Assembly (NCBI GenBank): GCA_012861695.1
Contig: JAAOOA010000468.1
Span: 248,001-312,000 of the forward strand
Direction of reading: 5' to 3'
DNA: 64,000 nt
Source: Trematomus loennbergii
Lineage: Eukaryota; Chordata; Actinopteri; Perciformes; Nototheniidae
The position numbers and the translations under genes were made by a program. The first letter of the stretch is position 1. Each line of letters opens with the position of its first letter. Shown here piece by piece: positions 1 to 10,047 of the stretch. Under the pieces are notes generated by a model that ran no database searches, was not told the DNA's origin, and saw nothing but the letters and a program-made list of their open reading frames with translations.

Positions 1-1673
1 TGGAAAGCCTCATCTGCTGCTCTGGCATCCCCGAATACCACCTTTTTGAATCTTGGGTCAAGTGCCGTAGCATCTCCAAGGGTGTGGTTATATTCCATTC
101 TGAGGAATCTACTTGCCATGTTTGCACATAGCGAGTTCCCCAAATCTGATGCTTGTTGTGTTGTTGCACTTCCCTGGTAGCTGACTGTGACTTTCTGCAG
201 TCCCTTTGCCAGCAATATTACCATTGAGGCAGTCACGTAGCTAGTGAGAAAAAAAACAGGGAATATTGAGACAATTATTATAAAGTGTTACCAACAATGA
301 CACACTATACTATATACACTGGTATCTATATCATTTATATAATACAAATAAAATAGTCTCAAACATTCATAATTTGTTATCTGGTATTTTTGTATGCATG
401 CTATAGAAAGCTACAGCTGACCAACTCTAACTAATAACACACCTTTCTGCACTGATCTCAACAGTGACTTCTTGAAAGGGCTCCAGGATAGTACACACCT
501 CCTGCAGTATGCTCCATTCTTCTTGGGATAGAGGGCTGACTGATGCATTTGTGATGGCCAGGGTGGAGATAATGGCATCCTTGGATTTCAGAAAACTCTT
601 CAACATGTCATATGTAGAGTTCCATCTTGTGATGCAGTCCTGTTTGAGTCGTAGCTCTGCCATCCCCATTTGGTTTTGAGTGGCCTTCAGTTTTTCTGCA
701 CCCACTGTGCTCCTGTGAAAGTATTCCACCGCCTCTTTCACTTTATCCAGAATGGGTTTTAGGCCTTTGAGGGAATCTCTGGCAATCAAATTGATAGTAT
801 GTGCCAGGCATGGAAGGTGGGTCCATTTTGCTATTTGTATAGCCTTTGTAATGTTAGCAGCATTGTCAGTTACGCAGCAAACCACTTTACCTTCCACTTT
901 CCAATCTTTTGCAACATTGAGAAGCTTTTTGGCCAGATTGTCTGCTGTGTGCCGTTCACTAAATTCAAAACAGTCCAATAGGCAGGAGGACATCTTGAAA
1001 TCTTCAATGAAGTGGCATGTTACTGCCATAAATGAGGTTGTAGCCCTTGATGTCCAACAGTCTACGGTTAAGCAAACTGCTGACAGTTTAGACACCTTTT
1101 CCTTCAGTGATGCTGCTTCTCTCTGATACATGTTTGCAATTGTCTGGGATACTGTCTTCCTTGATGGAAGACTGTAGGAAGGGTTGAGAGCATTGCTGTA
1201 TCGCTTGAATCCTTTGTCTTCCACAATACTGAATGGCTGGAAGTCAGTTGCAATCATTTTAACAAGCTCTTCATCTATCTTACCTTGTCTCATTGGGGTT
1301 ATGACAGGTGCTACATAACTGTGGAGATGAGTCTGTTTTGTTTTAGGTATTGTGCCAGTGGTTCTATGAGAGCTTGGTGCCTGGCCAGGCACTAATGTAG
1401 GCCTATTGGTAGTTTCACATGATGACTGACTTAATGTGGTCGGGGTTTCAGCAGAAGCACTGGCGCTGTCTCCGTCATTATTATTGGAACCTTGTTGTCT
1501 CAGCTCCGCCACTTGCACCGTCGGATGCTGGTTTTTAAGTGGCGATGAAGATTATTGGTTGACCCTGCTTTAAATGATATTTTTCCTTTACAAATGGTGC
1601 ACTCCGCTTTATCACTGCCTGGATTTTGTTTAAAGTGCATCCAAATGCTGCTGCGTTTTCGCGTTTGGCTCAT
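1..1673 (-). pseudogene. hAT transposase, partial and frameshifted
   Basis: Minus-strand transposase gene missing its 3' end because the window starts inside it. The last visible exon covers 1-240. An intron covers 241-442 (acceptor side ttctcactag, donor GTGTGTTA). The main exon runs from 443 upward. The long frame (to 1518) carries LTVDCWTSR and CVTDNAAN, the two aspartate motifs expected of a hAT DDE core, and RWNSTYDML. The N-terminal frame from ATG 1673 carries a BED-type zinc finger (CTICKG ... HRHLK). A single missing T near 1532 puts the finger and catalytic frames out of register. The other copy is intact at this spot but has a different 1-base loss. A sequencing error cannot be excluded. 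Confidence 0.88.
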
Positions 1674-2000
1674 TATATATCCGCAAAACACGTGGGACGT
1701 CTATCTGTCCTGTACCACCACTTGTTATGACTTCTCTCTCGCGTGTATTCCATTAAGACCCACCCCATCTCACTCCTCGTGCTGAAACCTACCAATCAGA
1801 GTAGGGGTGGGTCTTCACAGAATACGTTTGGGAACAAAATCAAGCTTTTTAAAAGGCGAGTGGATTTTGACAGGCAGTGAGTGCGGACCAACGATTGAAC
1901 GATAAAAAGAACGGCTCTCACCAAGTAGGACTCGGTTCCCCTCGTTCGTACCAAAGAGCCGTTCAAAAGAATCGGCTCGTTCGCGACCGACACATCACTA
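1..2000 (-). mobile_element. hAT (ZBED-type) DNA transposon, right part, cut by window edge
   Basis: Base 1 corresponds to 48633 in the complete copy at 47623-50632, and the match is close to identical throughout. The right terminus reads CATCACTA and is followed by GTGTATAT (2001-2008), the 8 bp target duplication that flanks the complete copy on both sides. Eight-base duplications and TAGTG-type ends are established hAT superfamily traits. It lies inside the right part of a Harbinger-like element that ends at 2092. Confidence 0.93.
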
Positions 2001-2415
2001 GTGTATATTGCGTGGGGACGGAAGGTTTTTTGCTGTTGCATTTGCGTTACTCCGATGCGTTTTGCCGTATTTGTCCTCGTGGAGCCGGGGCCTAAAGCTT
2101 TGTAAACATTTCATTGAGCCACCACATTACCACGAATAATTCCCAGCTTGTGCAAAATGAAGATGAACATTAGGCAAAACAGACCATAAGCTTGTGTGGA
2201 TATATCGTATAAAACGTAATGTATTCATTTCAGGTGAGACTTGTTGCTTTGTCTCATGTTTCTTTTCATTCACAACTGATCGTCGCACTGACTTGCTCCT
2301 CTGCTGCCCTCCAGTGGCCACAAGGCACAACAGCTACTTTTACATTACAGCATGTAGCTCCAAAGCACACAAGTATTTCCGGTAACACTTTATTTTGATA
2401 GTCCATCTGTTGACA

Positions 2416-3599
2416 CTCTAATGCTGCGTTCACAGCGGACGCGATGCGATGTATGGGGGCGGCGCGATTACATGTAAAGGCAATGCAGAGACGCGGACAG
2501 ACGCGAATTCCCTCCGACGGCGCGCATGAAGCGGTGGACACGGCGCGATTGAACGGTGCCGCGTTAAACGCGAGAGTTCAATTTTTTTCAACTGGAGCGC
2601 CAAATTCACGTGACGCGTTCTCGCGGAAGCCAATCAGCGGTGAGGATCTCAGCCTGCCGTCACTGACGTTCAACCACACAACATCAGCTGTTAGCTGTTA
2701 GCAGTTAGCACTCAGAGCTCACAGCTCATATCTGTTCAGAAACTGGACAAAAGTGAAACGAGTACAAACCACAGACTGCCTGTGTCATGGTGAATACAGT
2801 CGCTGCTTTATTTATGTCTGTATAGGCCGTTGTGAGTGTGGACGGTCGGAGCATATACTATATATATTTATTTTAAAAGGTTTTTCCCCTGCCGTCTGTC
2901 TGCAGACTTGTCAAAGCATTAATTCATGGTTTCTACTAACCGGTATCAGTATGTTGTTACTTCGGCATCATTTAGAAACGTGTATTACAATTTAATCACG
3001 GTAAAATATGTTAATTTTGTTGTAGTTGTAGCTCCCGAGCCAGCGCGTCTTGTTTGAATGATGCGAGTAAACACAGCTGGCAGCCGCGGTGAACCTCCAG
3101 CGTTTAGAGCGATGCGATAGGAGCGATTATGCTGCGTTCACACCGGACGCGATGCGAATATTCGCTTCGCTCTAAACTTGTACTTGTTAAACTTTTGTCC
3201 AGTTTCTGAACAGATATGAGGAGCTGTGAGCTCTGTGTGCTAACTGCTAACAGCTAATGGCTGATGTTGTGTGGTTGAACGTCGGTAACGTCAGTGACGG
3301 CAGGCTGAGATCCTCACCGCTGATTGGCTTCCGCGAGAACACGTCACGTGAATTTGACGCTCGAGTTGAACAAATTGAACTCTCGCGTTTGACGTGGCAC
3401 CGTTCAATCGCCTCAATCGCGTGATTCGCGCCGCGTCCACCGCTTCATGCGCGCTGTCGGAGCGAATTCGCGTCTCTCCGCGTCTCTGCATTGACTTTAC
3501 ATGTAATCGCGCCGCCCCCAAACATCGCATCGCGTCCGGTGTGAACGCAGCATTAGAGCGAAGCGAATATTCGCATCGCGTCCGGTGTGAACGCAGCAT
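2416..3599. repeat. Large fold-back element, U1 copy
   Basis: The left arm (2416 to about 2765) and right arm (about 3190-3558) are inverted copies of roughly 350 bp sharing the terminal CTCTAATGCTGCGTTCACA. The arms diverge by small indels. A second, perfect 47 bp inverted pair (3129-3175 and 3553-3599) begins ATGCTGCGTTCACACCGGAC. This is the architecture of a long-TIR MITE or fold-back transposon, with one element nested in or fused to another. The arms are CpG-rich (many CGCG and GCGC). I see no transposase. The short frames in it are present on both strands because of the symmetry and are not credible genes. Confidence 0.85.
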
Positions 3600-4867
3600 A
3601 AGGCCGGTTCTCAATGTCGAGTACACATGCTGCAGAGCCACTATTTCAAGTATACTACGTCATAGAGTGGCGCAGAATGCTGGGCATTTAACATGCATTT
3701 AAACAGTCCTTCGGCGCCACTCGATGACTCAGGCCCAATCCCAAAGCACGCCCTACACCCTACCCCTACACACTCCCCCTCCGTGACGGAGTGAACTCCG
3801 TGGAGTGACACATGAGGCTCCCTCCTGTCAGATGGAGGGAGACAGCAAGCTTTGGGACGGCCTCCCCTCTCTCCGGCAGAAACAGGAAATGCCGTAACTG
3901 TATGTAACAACGGTTTCAAATCAGCTTCTCTTTGACCAAAAATAAAAATGAATAACTCAAATAAAACTCCAAACATCTTTAATTGTGTTACTTTTTTGTA
4001 AAGCTCTTTTAGTTTTAAACCTGATGTTTATAAGCTTCTTAGTTTTTGCAACAGTCGGTGACTAGGGATGTCTGTTCAAAACATTGCAAGCTTGAATAAA
4101 TCATTTAAAGCAGTTATTTTTGCCAGACTTATTACTGAATATGGTTCTTAATGTGATACCAAGTCCATCTGGACAGTCTTCATTTCCATCATTGTTGGGC
4201 TCTCCTGAACTCTAAGAGACAAAGAGAATGAACCCTAACTTGCTCCTGATTGCATGGCGATCAGTGTGAGTGTGAGTCTCCTTCTCCCTTAGCAGGTGCA
4301 TGCACTATATGAATGTGTGTATCCTGCTGTTCAGCTTGACTTATGTCAAAGTCATTTGAGGGCTCACGAGAGTGGAACAGTGCTATATCAATGCTGCCAA
4401 TTCACCATATACACTATTTCTATCTCCTTCCCTCCTTCCTTTCCATGATCTTTGAACTGAAGCTGATACTCTAGTTGTGGGTTATTTGGGGTGTTTAAAC
4501 TTGTAATACTGTTGTCCAGGGTGTGGTCCGTTTGCATTAGTCAACAATACACAGAAGGATTGTGGGCACTTTGGTTTCACCCGGTTCTTTTCCAGTACCT
4601 CTTCAATCAAATAACACAAAGGAAAAACCCAAGAAGTTTGACTTTTTTTGAAAATGATGATCAACCAACCAAAGGTTTATGTTTGAATAATTTAGATTGT
4701 TTTTGTTTCCCAACAAAAACCAAGAATCATTCATTTGATATGAATTGCATTGAAATCTGAGACGCAGGTGATAAACATGTCTGTAACCATGCTGCCATGC
4801 CGAGTTTCACGCCATGCCTGCTTGAATATACTCTATGCAAGTACTATTGACTATATATTGAATAGTG

Positions 4868-4886
4868 TATATATATATATATATAA
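4868..4886. repeat. (TA)n microsatellite, length-variable between units
   Basis: Dinucleotide run lying between TTGAATAGTG and ATACTCTGTAATC in every unit. The run differs in length in the equivalents near 11313-11327, 17744-17767, 29521-29542, 36001-36018, 42175-42200 and 53482-53503. In U7 it is interrupted. Confidence 0.9.
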
Positions 4887-5569
4887 TACTCTGTAATCTT
4901 AACTATATCTGATAGCTCAAGCCCTCCTTTCGTTAGTCTTAATGTCTTGTTTATCAGAAAATAGTATCGAGTACATTTGAGGTTTGTACGTTTACGTCCA
5001 TGTGACAGAGAAACATGATAAGTAGTGTCCCTGTCCATGAAACACCTGTTGTTCCCATAACCAGAAAAAGAGTGATGGTACTTTTCCCAATAAATCATGT
5101 CGCTAAAACTAGACTCATCACTTTGAAGCATTCCTAAATCAAATCTGTGCAAAAGTTCAAGTTTATTGAACAAAACAATAACCAAAGCAGGACTATAGGG
5201 TCACCAGGAAAGAGCAGGTTCAGCCCGTTGGTCATCCACACACCAGGTGCCGTGAATACCTGACCACATCCATGTGACCATTGAATGATATACAACTGTG
5301 TGTGGTTCAAACCAATACGTAGAATACCAGGAATAATAAGCAACGGCTCAAAATGTAATAAATCAATATTATTTACTAAATGTATTGATGATATTTAAAA
5401 AAGGTGTAGAAATAATTCCTTTGATTAACCCCTGGAGTGTGAATATGGAACATTCATGAAAATAAAGGTTAGACAAAAGGACTTCTGTTCACACACTTAT
5501 ATAAGTTTACATCTGTGTCTTTATTGTTATCATGTTAACAAAACAGGCGAACACGTAACATCTCAGCTG

Positions 5570-6022
5570 CTAAGGACAAGTTGTGCGAGATGCACAAACT
5601 GAGGGGAAAGTATTTGAACACTTGAATCATTCCACTTCTTTCCAAAGTTGTTGTGTACACAGTCTTCATCTCCTAGGTTGTTTGGTTCTCCTTTATACCA
5701 AAAGAAATACTTGACTGCACACCCATCAGACCACATCCATCTTCCTTCTTTGGCCATGTCATTGAGTCCGATCCATGTTGCTCCCTCATTAGGGTCAGAG
5801 CTTCTGATCAGGAGTTGGACAAAAACCTCTTCCTCTCTGCTGTGGATAGACACCAGGTTGCCTCCCTGGGACACACAGTAGAGCTCTGCATCAGCCCAGG
5901 TCGTCTTTGTGTTGAAGTACTTGTAGCAGCGGCCGTTGAAGGAGAACCAGGGTGTCTTGCTGGAGCTCATCTGAAGAAGACACAGCACCCAGAGCCAGGC
6001 CCAACAGGAAGAGGAAACCCAT
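5570..6022 (-). pseudogene. C-type lectin copy 1, frame broken
   Basis: Minus-strand copy of the array lectin. The signal-peptide frame opens at ATG 6022 (MGFLFLLGLALGAV), but 11 bp present in the intact copies are missing near 5950. This removes the codons around the first CTLD cysteine and shifts the frame, so translation from the proper start ends early. A second defect, one T lost near 5623, shifts the last 15 or so residues and loses the terminal cysteines. A 227-codon frame (5563-6246) does link an upstream Met to the CTLD, but its start lies upstream of the predicted TATA box and the N-terminus is not a signal peptide. The AATAAA (minus) at 5520-5525 is kept. Either a pseudogene or a copy affected by consensus errors; the 11 bp loss looks real. 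Confidence 0.85.
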
Positions 6023-6124
6023 GATGATGATGATGATGATGATGTCACTGTCTCTGTCTGTGTAAGTTGCACTGAACCGTTGGAGAGGATGGAGATTGTG
6101 AAGCTTCTAGTGACAGGCTGCTTG

Positions 6125-6206
6125 TTATATATGTGTGGGAATGTGACGTCATTGTCACGTGACGTGATCACATGACCGGTGCCCGGTAAAATGTAAGTTA
6201 TAAAAG
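6125..6206. promoter_or_regulatory. Divergent promoter, U1 (lectin minus / small gene plus)
   Basis: Two TATA boxes point outward: minus-strand CATATATAA (6125-6133) for the lectin and plus-strand TATAAAAG (6199-6206) for the four-exon gene. Between them lie a full CRE palindrome TGACGTCA (6144-6151), an E-box palindrome GTCACGTGAC (6154-6163) and a second E-box-like ATCACATGA. Known binders of such motifs are CREB/ATF and USF/MITF/TFE factors; which act here is inference. The layout is conserved in U2-U6. Confidence 0.65.
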
Positions 6207-6229
6207 TTTTTCCGGCAGTTTCAGAAAAC

Positions 6230-8125
6230 CTTTCTCTTGGCTGCACGGCACGCGCACTGTTCTCTCCCTCAAGGTAGGACTCGCGGGTTTAAGGTGGTTT
6301 TATGGTCTTTTCAATGAACCTATGGAAGGGTCTCAGGTCAGTTTGTGTTTCATTAGGGCGAGGGCAAGATACGTTTTCCCATCATGGGGGGGAAACTCTT
6401 CAGACATTCAAAGCACGAGACCTGGGGCCTCATTTATAAAGCTTTGCGTAGGATTCACGTGGAAGGTGGCTTACGTAGGACAAAGCAAATAAATACGCAC
6501 AGACATTTCCCGATTCATTAAACACAGCGTACCGGCGTAGGACTTGCGTGCCGGCACGTCCTACGCCGGTTTCCCTTTTTATAAATCACAATCAACTCGC
6601 AATGCGGCGCAGCTTTTGCGGGCTTCACGTAACTCTCATCTGTGCCTATAAATAGTCAAAGAAACGCCCCGTATTAATATTCATTCAGACTGACTGCAGG
6701 AAGAAGATCGCAGGAAATGCCGACAGAACAGCTAAAAAAGACATTTCACACCGAGTCAGATTTTGGTTCTTTTGGGGAGGTCGAGACAAATCACATTGGT
6801 TCAAACTGCGTCCACCAAACAGAGTAGCAGCATGGAGGTCGGATCGTCACCAAAATAAATAAGTGGTCCGAAAAGTTAAGTTAAAGTGAACCTATAGAAA
6901 AGCTACACGGCGTCAGTTTAAAGTAATTCTGTCTTTCTGCTTACCGCATCATTTATGAGAATACCTTTCTTAACAAGAGAACATCATCGAGGGGTGATCA
7001 ATAACATTTCCGTTTTTATGTATTTCTCCAATGTGTGTGTGCACTGAGGAGTCTCAAACAGGCGTTTGTTTCATCATTTTAAGATTGGCTTCAATCAAGT
7101 TTTGCAAAGTAATTCTTCATATTTGATAAATGAGAGGTAACATTTTATTGATATTATTTCCACATATTTCTCTCCATTCTTCCTTCTGCCAACGGTGTCG
7201 CAGTTTCTCGTCTCTCCCGTTGTTGTGCGTACCGCGTACGGATGGGTCAGAGCGTGCGTGGAGGACCGCACATTTCCCCCTCAAGTTAATTTTTTATAAA
7301 TCGCAAACAGTGCGTAGAAACTGGCGTAAGCCATCTTTTGAGCGGACGCACCGTTTATAAATGAGGCCCCAGGTCTGTTACAAGCAATGTGTTTTTAATA
7401 TGGTGTTTTACTCCAAGTTGTAATAGTTTTGAAGCAACTTGTAGGTGTTTTGCAGAGTGTAGAAGTGCTCATAACCAGCCGAGCAACCCGGGGAACTGGC
7501 TATGGACGTTTGCTCACTTTCTTCTAGCTCTTATTATTCTTTATAACATCTGTTCTTGTGTTTAATCCATAGAGCTGAGTATGAGCGTTCCCCCTCCTGG
7601 ATGGAGCCAGGAGGATCTATTACTCTGTCAAAGTAAGCCTGGGTTTGAACCTTTTTTAATGCTATATTGAATTGGTGTTTGAGCAACTCTTAAGTTGCGT
7701 TTGGTTTTTAAAAGTCTACTGTCCTCTAGTGCTTTTTTAGTTTTCTTTTCTGTCAATAGTTCTCTTGTGTGCAGATTGTGGGCAACATCATTGACCAAGT
7801 GCTTGTGTTACAGGCTCCTCTCCCTCTGGGGGAACCTTGTCTGCTTTCAGTGGAGGGACTGCACCGGGTGACACTTTGAAAGGGTGAGGAAACTAACTCT
7901 CACTGTAATCATTTTGTAGAAGTTGTGCTTTGAGTAGTGTGTGCTTTTGTTCTCTTTGTGTCCCTCACAGTTAGCAGGCATTGTGACCTAGTGGACCAGA
8001 CCTGCCCATCTGAGGAGGGGAAACCCACCATGTCATAGTGTAAAGTATGTTCACCCTGTTACCCGTTGACAGCTGCTGAACATTGACATGTGTATTTGTG
8101 AAATAAAGCTGCTTTCTATTTGCTC
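6230..8125 (+). CDS. Unrecognised four-exon gene, 41-codon ORF (U1 copy, intact)
   Basis: Predicted from sequence alone. Exon 1 about 6230-6273 starts 31 bp after TATAAAAG at a C followed by a pyrimidine tract (CTTTCTCTT), like a 5'TOP start, and ends at CAAG|GTAGGA. Exon 2 7573-7632 (TCCATAG|AG ... CAAA|GTAAGC), exon 3 7814-7883 (GTTACAG|GC ... AAGG|GTGAGG), exon 4 from 7971 (CTCACAG|TT) with AATAAA at 8102-8107 and GT-rich sequence after it. An ORF opens at ATG 7581 and stays open across both junctions to TAG at 7972-7974. The product starts MSVPPPGWSQEDLLLCQ and is Ser/Gly-rich, with no signal peptide, membrane segment or domain I recognise. It could be a micropeptide gene, the fragment of a larger captured gene, or a non-coding host-type transcript. 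Confidence 0.5.
6418..7376. mobile_element. Harbinger-like MITE in intron 1, U1 copy
   Basis: About 0.96 kb bounded by perfect 23 bp inverted repeats containing CTGGGGCCTCATTTATAAA. Further imperfect inverted sequence lies inside (GTGGCTTACG near the left end, CGTAAGCC near the right). Ends of the GGGGCCTCATTTATAAA type are, to my knowledge, PIF/Harbinger-related in fish. It has no transposase. A target duplication is not clear. It is present in all seven units, so the insertion predates the amplification. Confidence 0.72.
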
Positions 8126-8877
8126 ATGAATGCCTCTGTTATTGTCCTCGTGAAGGGAAGCCCCAACATCTGCAAAACAACTTTGGATTTAGATTGAGGG
8201 TCCACAGGTTCCTCCATCCCCTCAACAGGAGTTGGTGTTGTCAGCTCATATTAAAGGGGACCCCAGCCACAGTTACCACATATGCATCAGAGAGGGTGTT
8301 TTCACTGTTGGCCTAATATATGATTGGTCAACTGAACTTGGCAACACTAAACACAAGCACACCTTAACATGAGCAGAAACAGACGACCTGCTCACCTGGA
8401 GATGTCGCACTAAACCTTCTCTACATTTTTGACAAGGAGTAAATGATATGAAATCAAATGTTCTTTACAATCTCCAGAAGATGTTGGTCGGGAGGGATAA
8501 TGGTCTGTTTTTAAAACGCTTTCTAGCAAGTGAAGACCAAGCTGCCCATCACACTAAAGCTTTGTAAACATTTCATTGAGTCACCACATTACCACGAATA
8601 ATTCCCAGCTTGTGCAAAATGAAGATGAACATTAGGCAAAACAGACCATAAGCTTGTGTGGATATATCGTATAAAACGTAATGTATTCATTTCAGGTGAG
8701 ACTTGTTGCTTTGTCTCATGTTTCTTTTCATTCACAACTGATCGTCGCACTGACTTGCTCCTCTGCTGCCCTCCAGTGGCCACAAGGCACAACAGCTACT
8801 TTTACATTACAGCATGTAGCTCCAAAGCACACAAGTATTTCCGGTAACACTTTATTTTGATAGTCCATCTGTTGACA

Positions 8878-10047
8878 CTCTAATGCTGCGTTCACAGCGG
8901 ACGCGATGCGATGTATGGGGGCGGCGCGATTACATGTAAAGGCAATGCAGAGACGCGGACAGACGCGAATTCCCTCCGACGGCGCGCATGAAGCGGTGGA
9001 CACGGCGCGATTGAACGGTGCCGCGTTAAACGCGAGAGTTCAATTTTTTTCAACTGGAGCGCCAAATTCACGTGACGCGTTCTCGCGGAAGCCAATCAGC
9101 GGTGAGGATCTCAGCCTGCCGTCACTGACGTTCAACCACACAACATCAGCTGTTAGCTGTTAGCAGTTAGCACTCAGAGCTCACAGCTCATATCTGTTCA
9201 GAAACTGGACAAAAGTGAAACGAGTACAAACCACAGACTGCCTGTGTCATGGTGAATACAGTCGCTGCTTTATTTATGTCTGTATAGGCCGTTGTGAGTG
9301 TGGACGGTCGGAGCATATATATATATTTATTTTAAAAGGTTTTTCCCCTGCCGTCTGTCTGCAGACTTGTCAAAGCATTAATTCATGGTTTCTACTAACC
9401 GGTATCAGTATGTTGTTACTTCGGCATCATTTAGAAACGTGTATTACAATTTAATCACGGTAAAATATGTTAATTTTGTTGTAGTTGTAGCTCCCGAGCC
9501 AGCGCGTCTTGTTTGAATGATGCGAGTAAACACAGCTGGCAGCCGCGGTGAACCTCCAGCGTTTAGAGCGATGCGATAGGAGCGATTATGCTGCGTTCAC
9601 ACCGGACGCGATGCGAATATTCGCTTCGCTCTAAACTTGTACTTGTTAAACTTTTGTCCAGTTTCTGAACAGATATGAGGAGCTGTGAGCTCTGTGTGCT
9701 AACTGCTAACAGCTAATGGCTGATGTTGTGGTTGAACGTCGGTAACGTCAGTGACGGCAGGCTGAGATCCTCACCGCTGATTGGCTTCCGCGAGAACACG
9801 TCACGTGAATTTGACGCTCGAGTTGAACAAATTGAACTCTCGCGTTTGACGTGGCACCGTTCAATCGCGTGATTCGCGCCGCGTCCACCGCTTCATGCGC
9901 GCTGTCGGAGCGAATTCGCGTCTCTCCGCGTCTCTGCATTGACTTTACATGTAATCGCGCCGCCCCCAAACATCGCATCGCGTCCGGTGTGAACGCAGCA
10001 TTAGAGCGAAGCGAATATTCGCATCGCGTCCGGTGTGAACGCAGCAT
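8878..10047. repeat. Large fold-back element, U2 copy
   Basis: Same inverted-arm structure as the U1 copy. The right arm lacks 9 bp present in U1, U5 and U7 (only one CAATCGCG near 9862). Confidence 0.85.

Larger units (their letters stand above)
1..2092. mobile_element. Harbinger-like element, right part (contains the hAT)
   Basis: The segment after the hAT (2001-2092) ends in GTCCTCGTGGAGCCGGGGCC, the exact reverse complement of the left terminus seen at 46708 and 63531. It is followed by TAA at 2093-2095, the likely 3 bp target copy. Only the right end of this element is in the window. Confidence 0.8.
2093..8555. repeat. Tandem array unit U1 (about 6.4 kb)
   Basis: Near-identical to six other blocks in the window; the next copy starts at 8556. 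Layout: 2096-2415 is a spacer in which I see no gene; 2416-3599 is the fold-back element; 3600-5519 is a gene-poor spacer holding a transposon-end-like stretch near 3731 (CAGGCCCAATCCCAAAG), a (TA)n run at 4868-4886 and a minus-strand AATAAA at 5162-5167 with no recognisable gene upstream of it. Then come the minus-strand lectin (5570-6022), the divergent promoter (6125-6206), the plus-strand four-exon unit (6230 to about 8125) with a MITE in intron 1, and a spacer to 8555 without a gene. U1 follows directly on the right end of a Harbinger/hAT composite. Confidence 0.96.

Noticed and set aside
752..1126. 124-codon plus-strand frame (also 49384-49758)
   Set aside because: Antisense to the hAT transposase core.
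2444..2701. Frames of 60-120 codons on both strands in the fold-back arms
   Set aside because: CpG-rich inverted repeats make stop-poor frames on both strands; the same peptides appear in mirror form. Not genes.
3641..3976. A 111-codon minus-strand frame (MFGVLFELFIFIF...) repeated in most units
   Set aside because: It is conserved only because the units are recent copies. It runs over the transposon-end-like sequence, its frame is cut in U2 and U7 by changes in the CCCTA run, and it has no domain or promoter.
4844..5343. Minus-strand frames of 69-113 codons near an AATAAA at 5162-5167
   Set aside because: No similarity I recognise, no splice context, and one frame runs into the (TA)n repeat. 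At most a 3' UTR remnant.
5563..6246. N-terminally extended lectin frames (also 36696-37376 and 54181-54801)
   Set aside because: The extra N-termini lie upstream of the TATA box and across the CRE. The signal peptide at the inner ATG is the sensible start.
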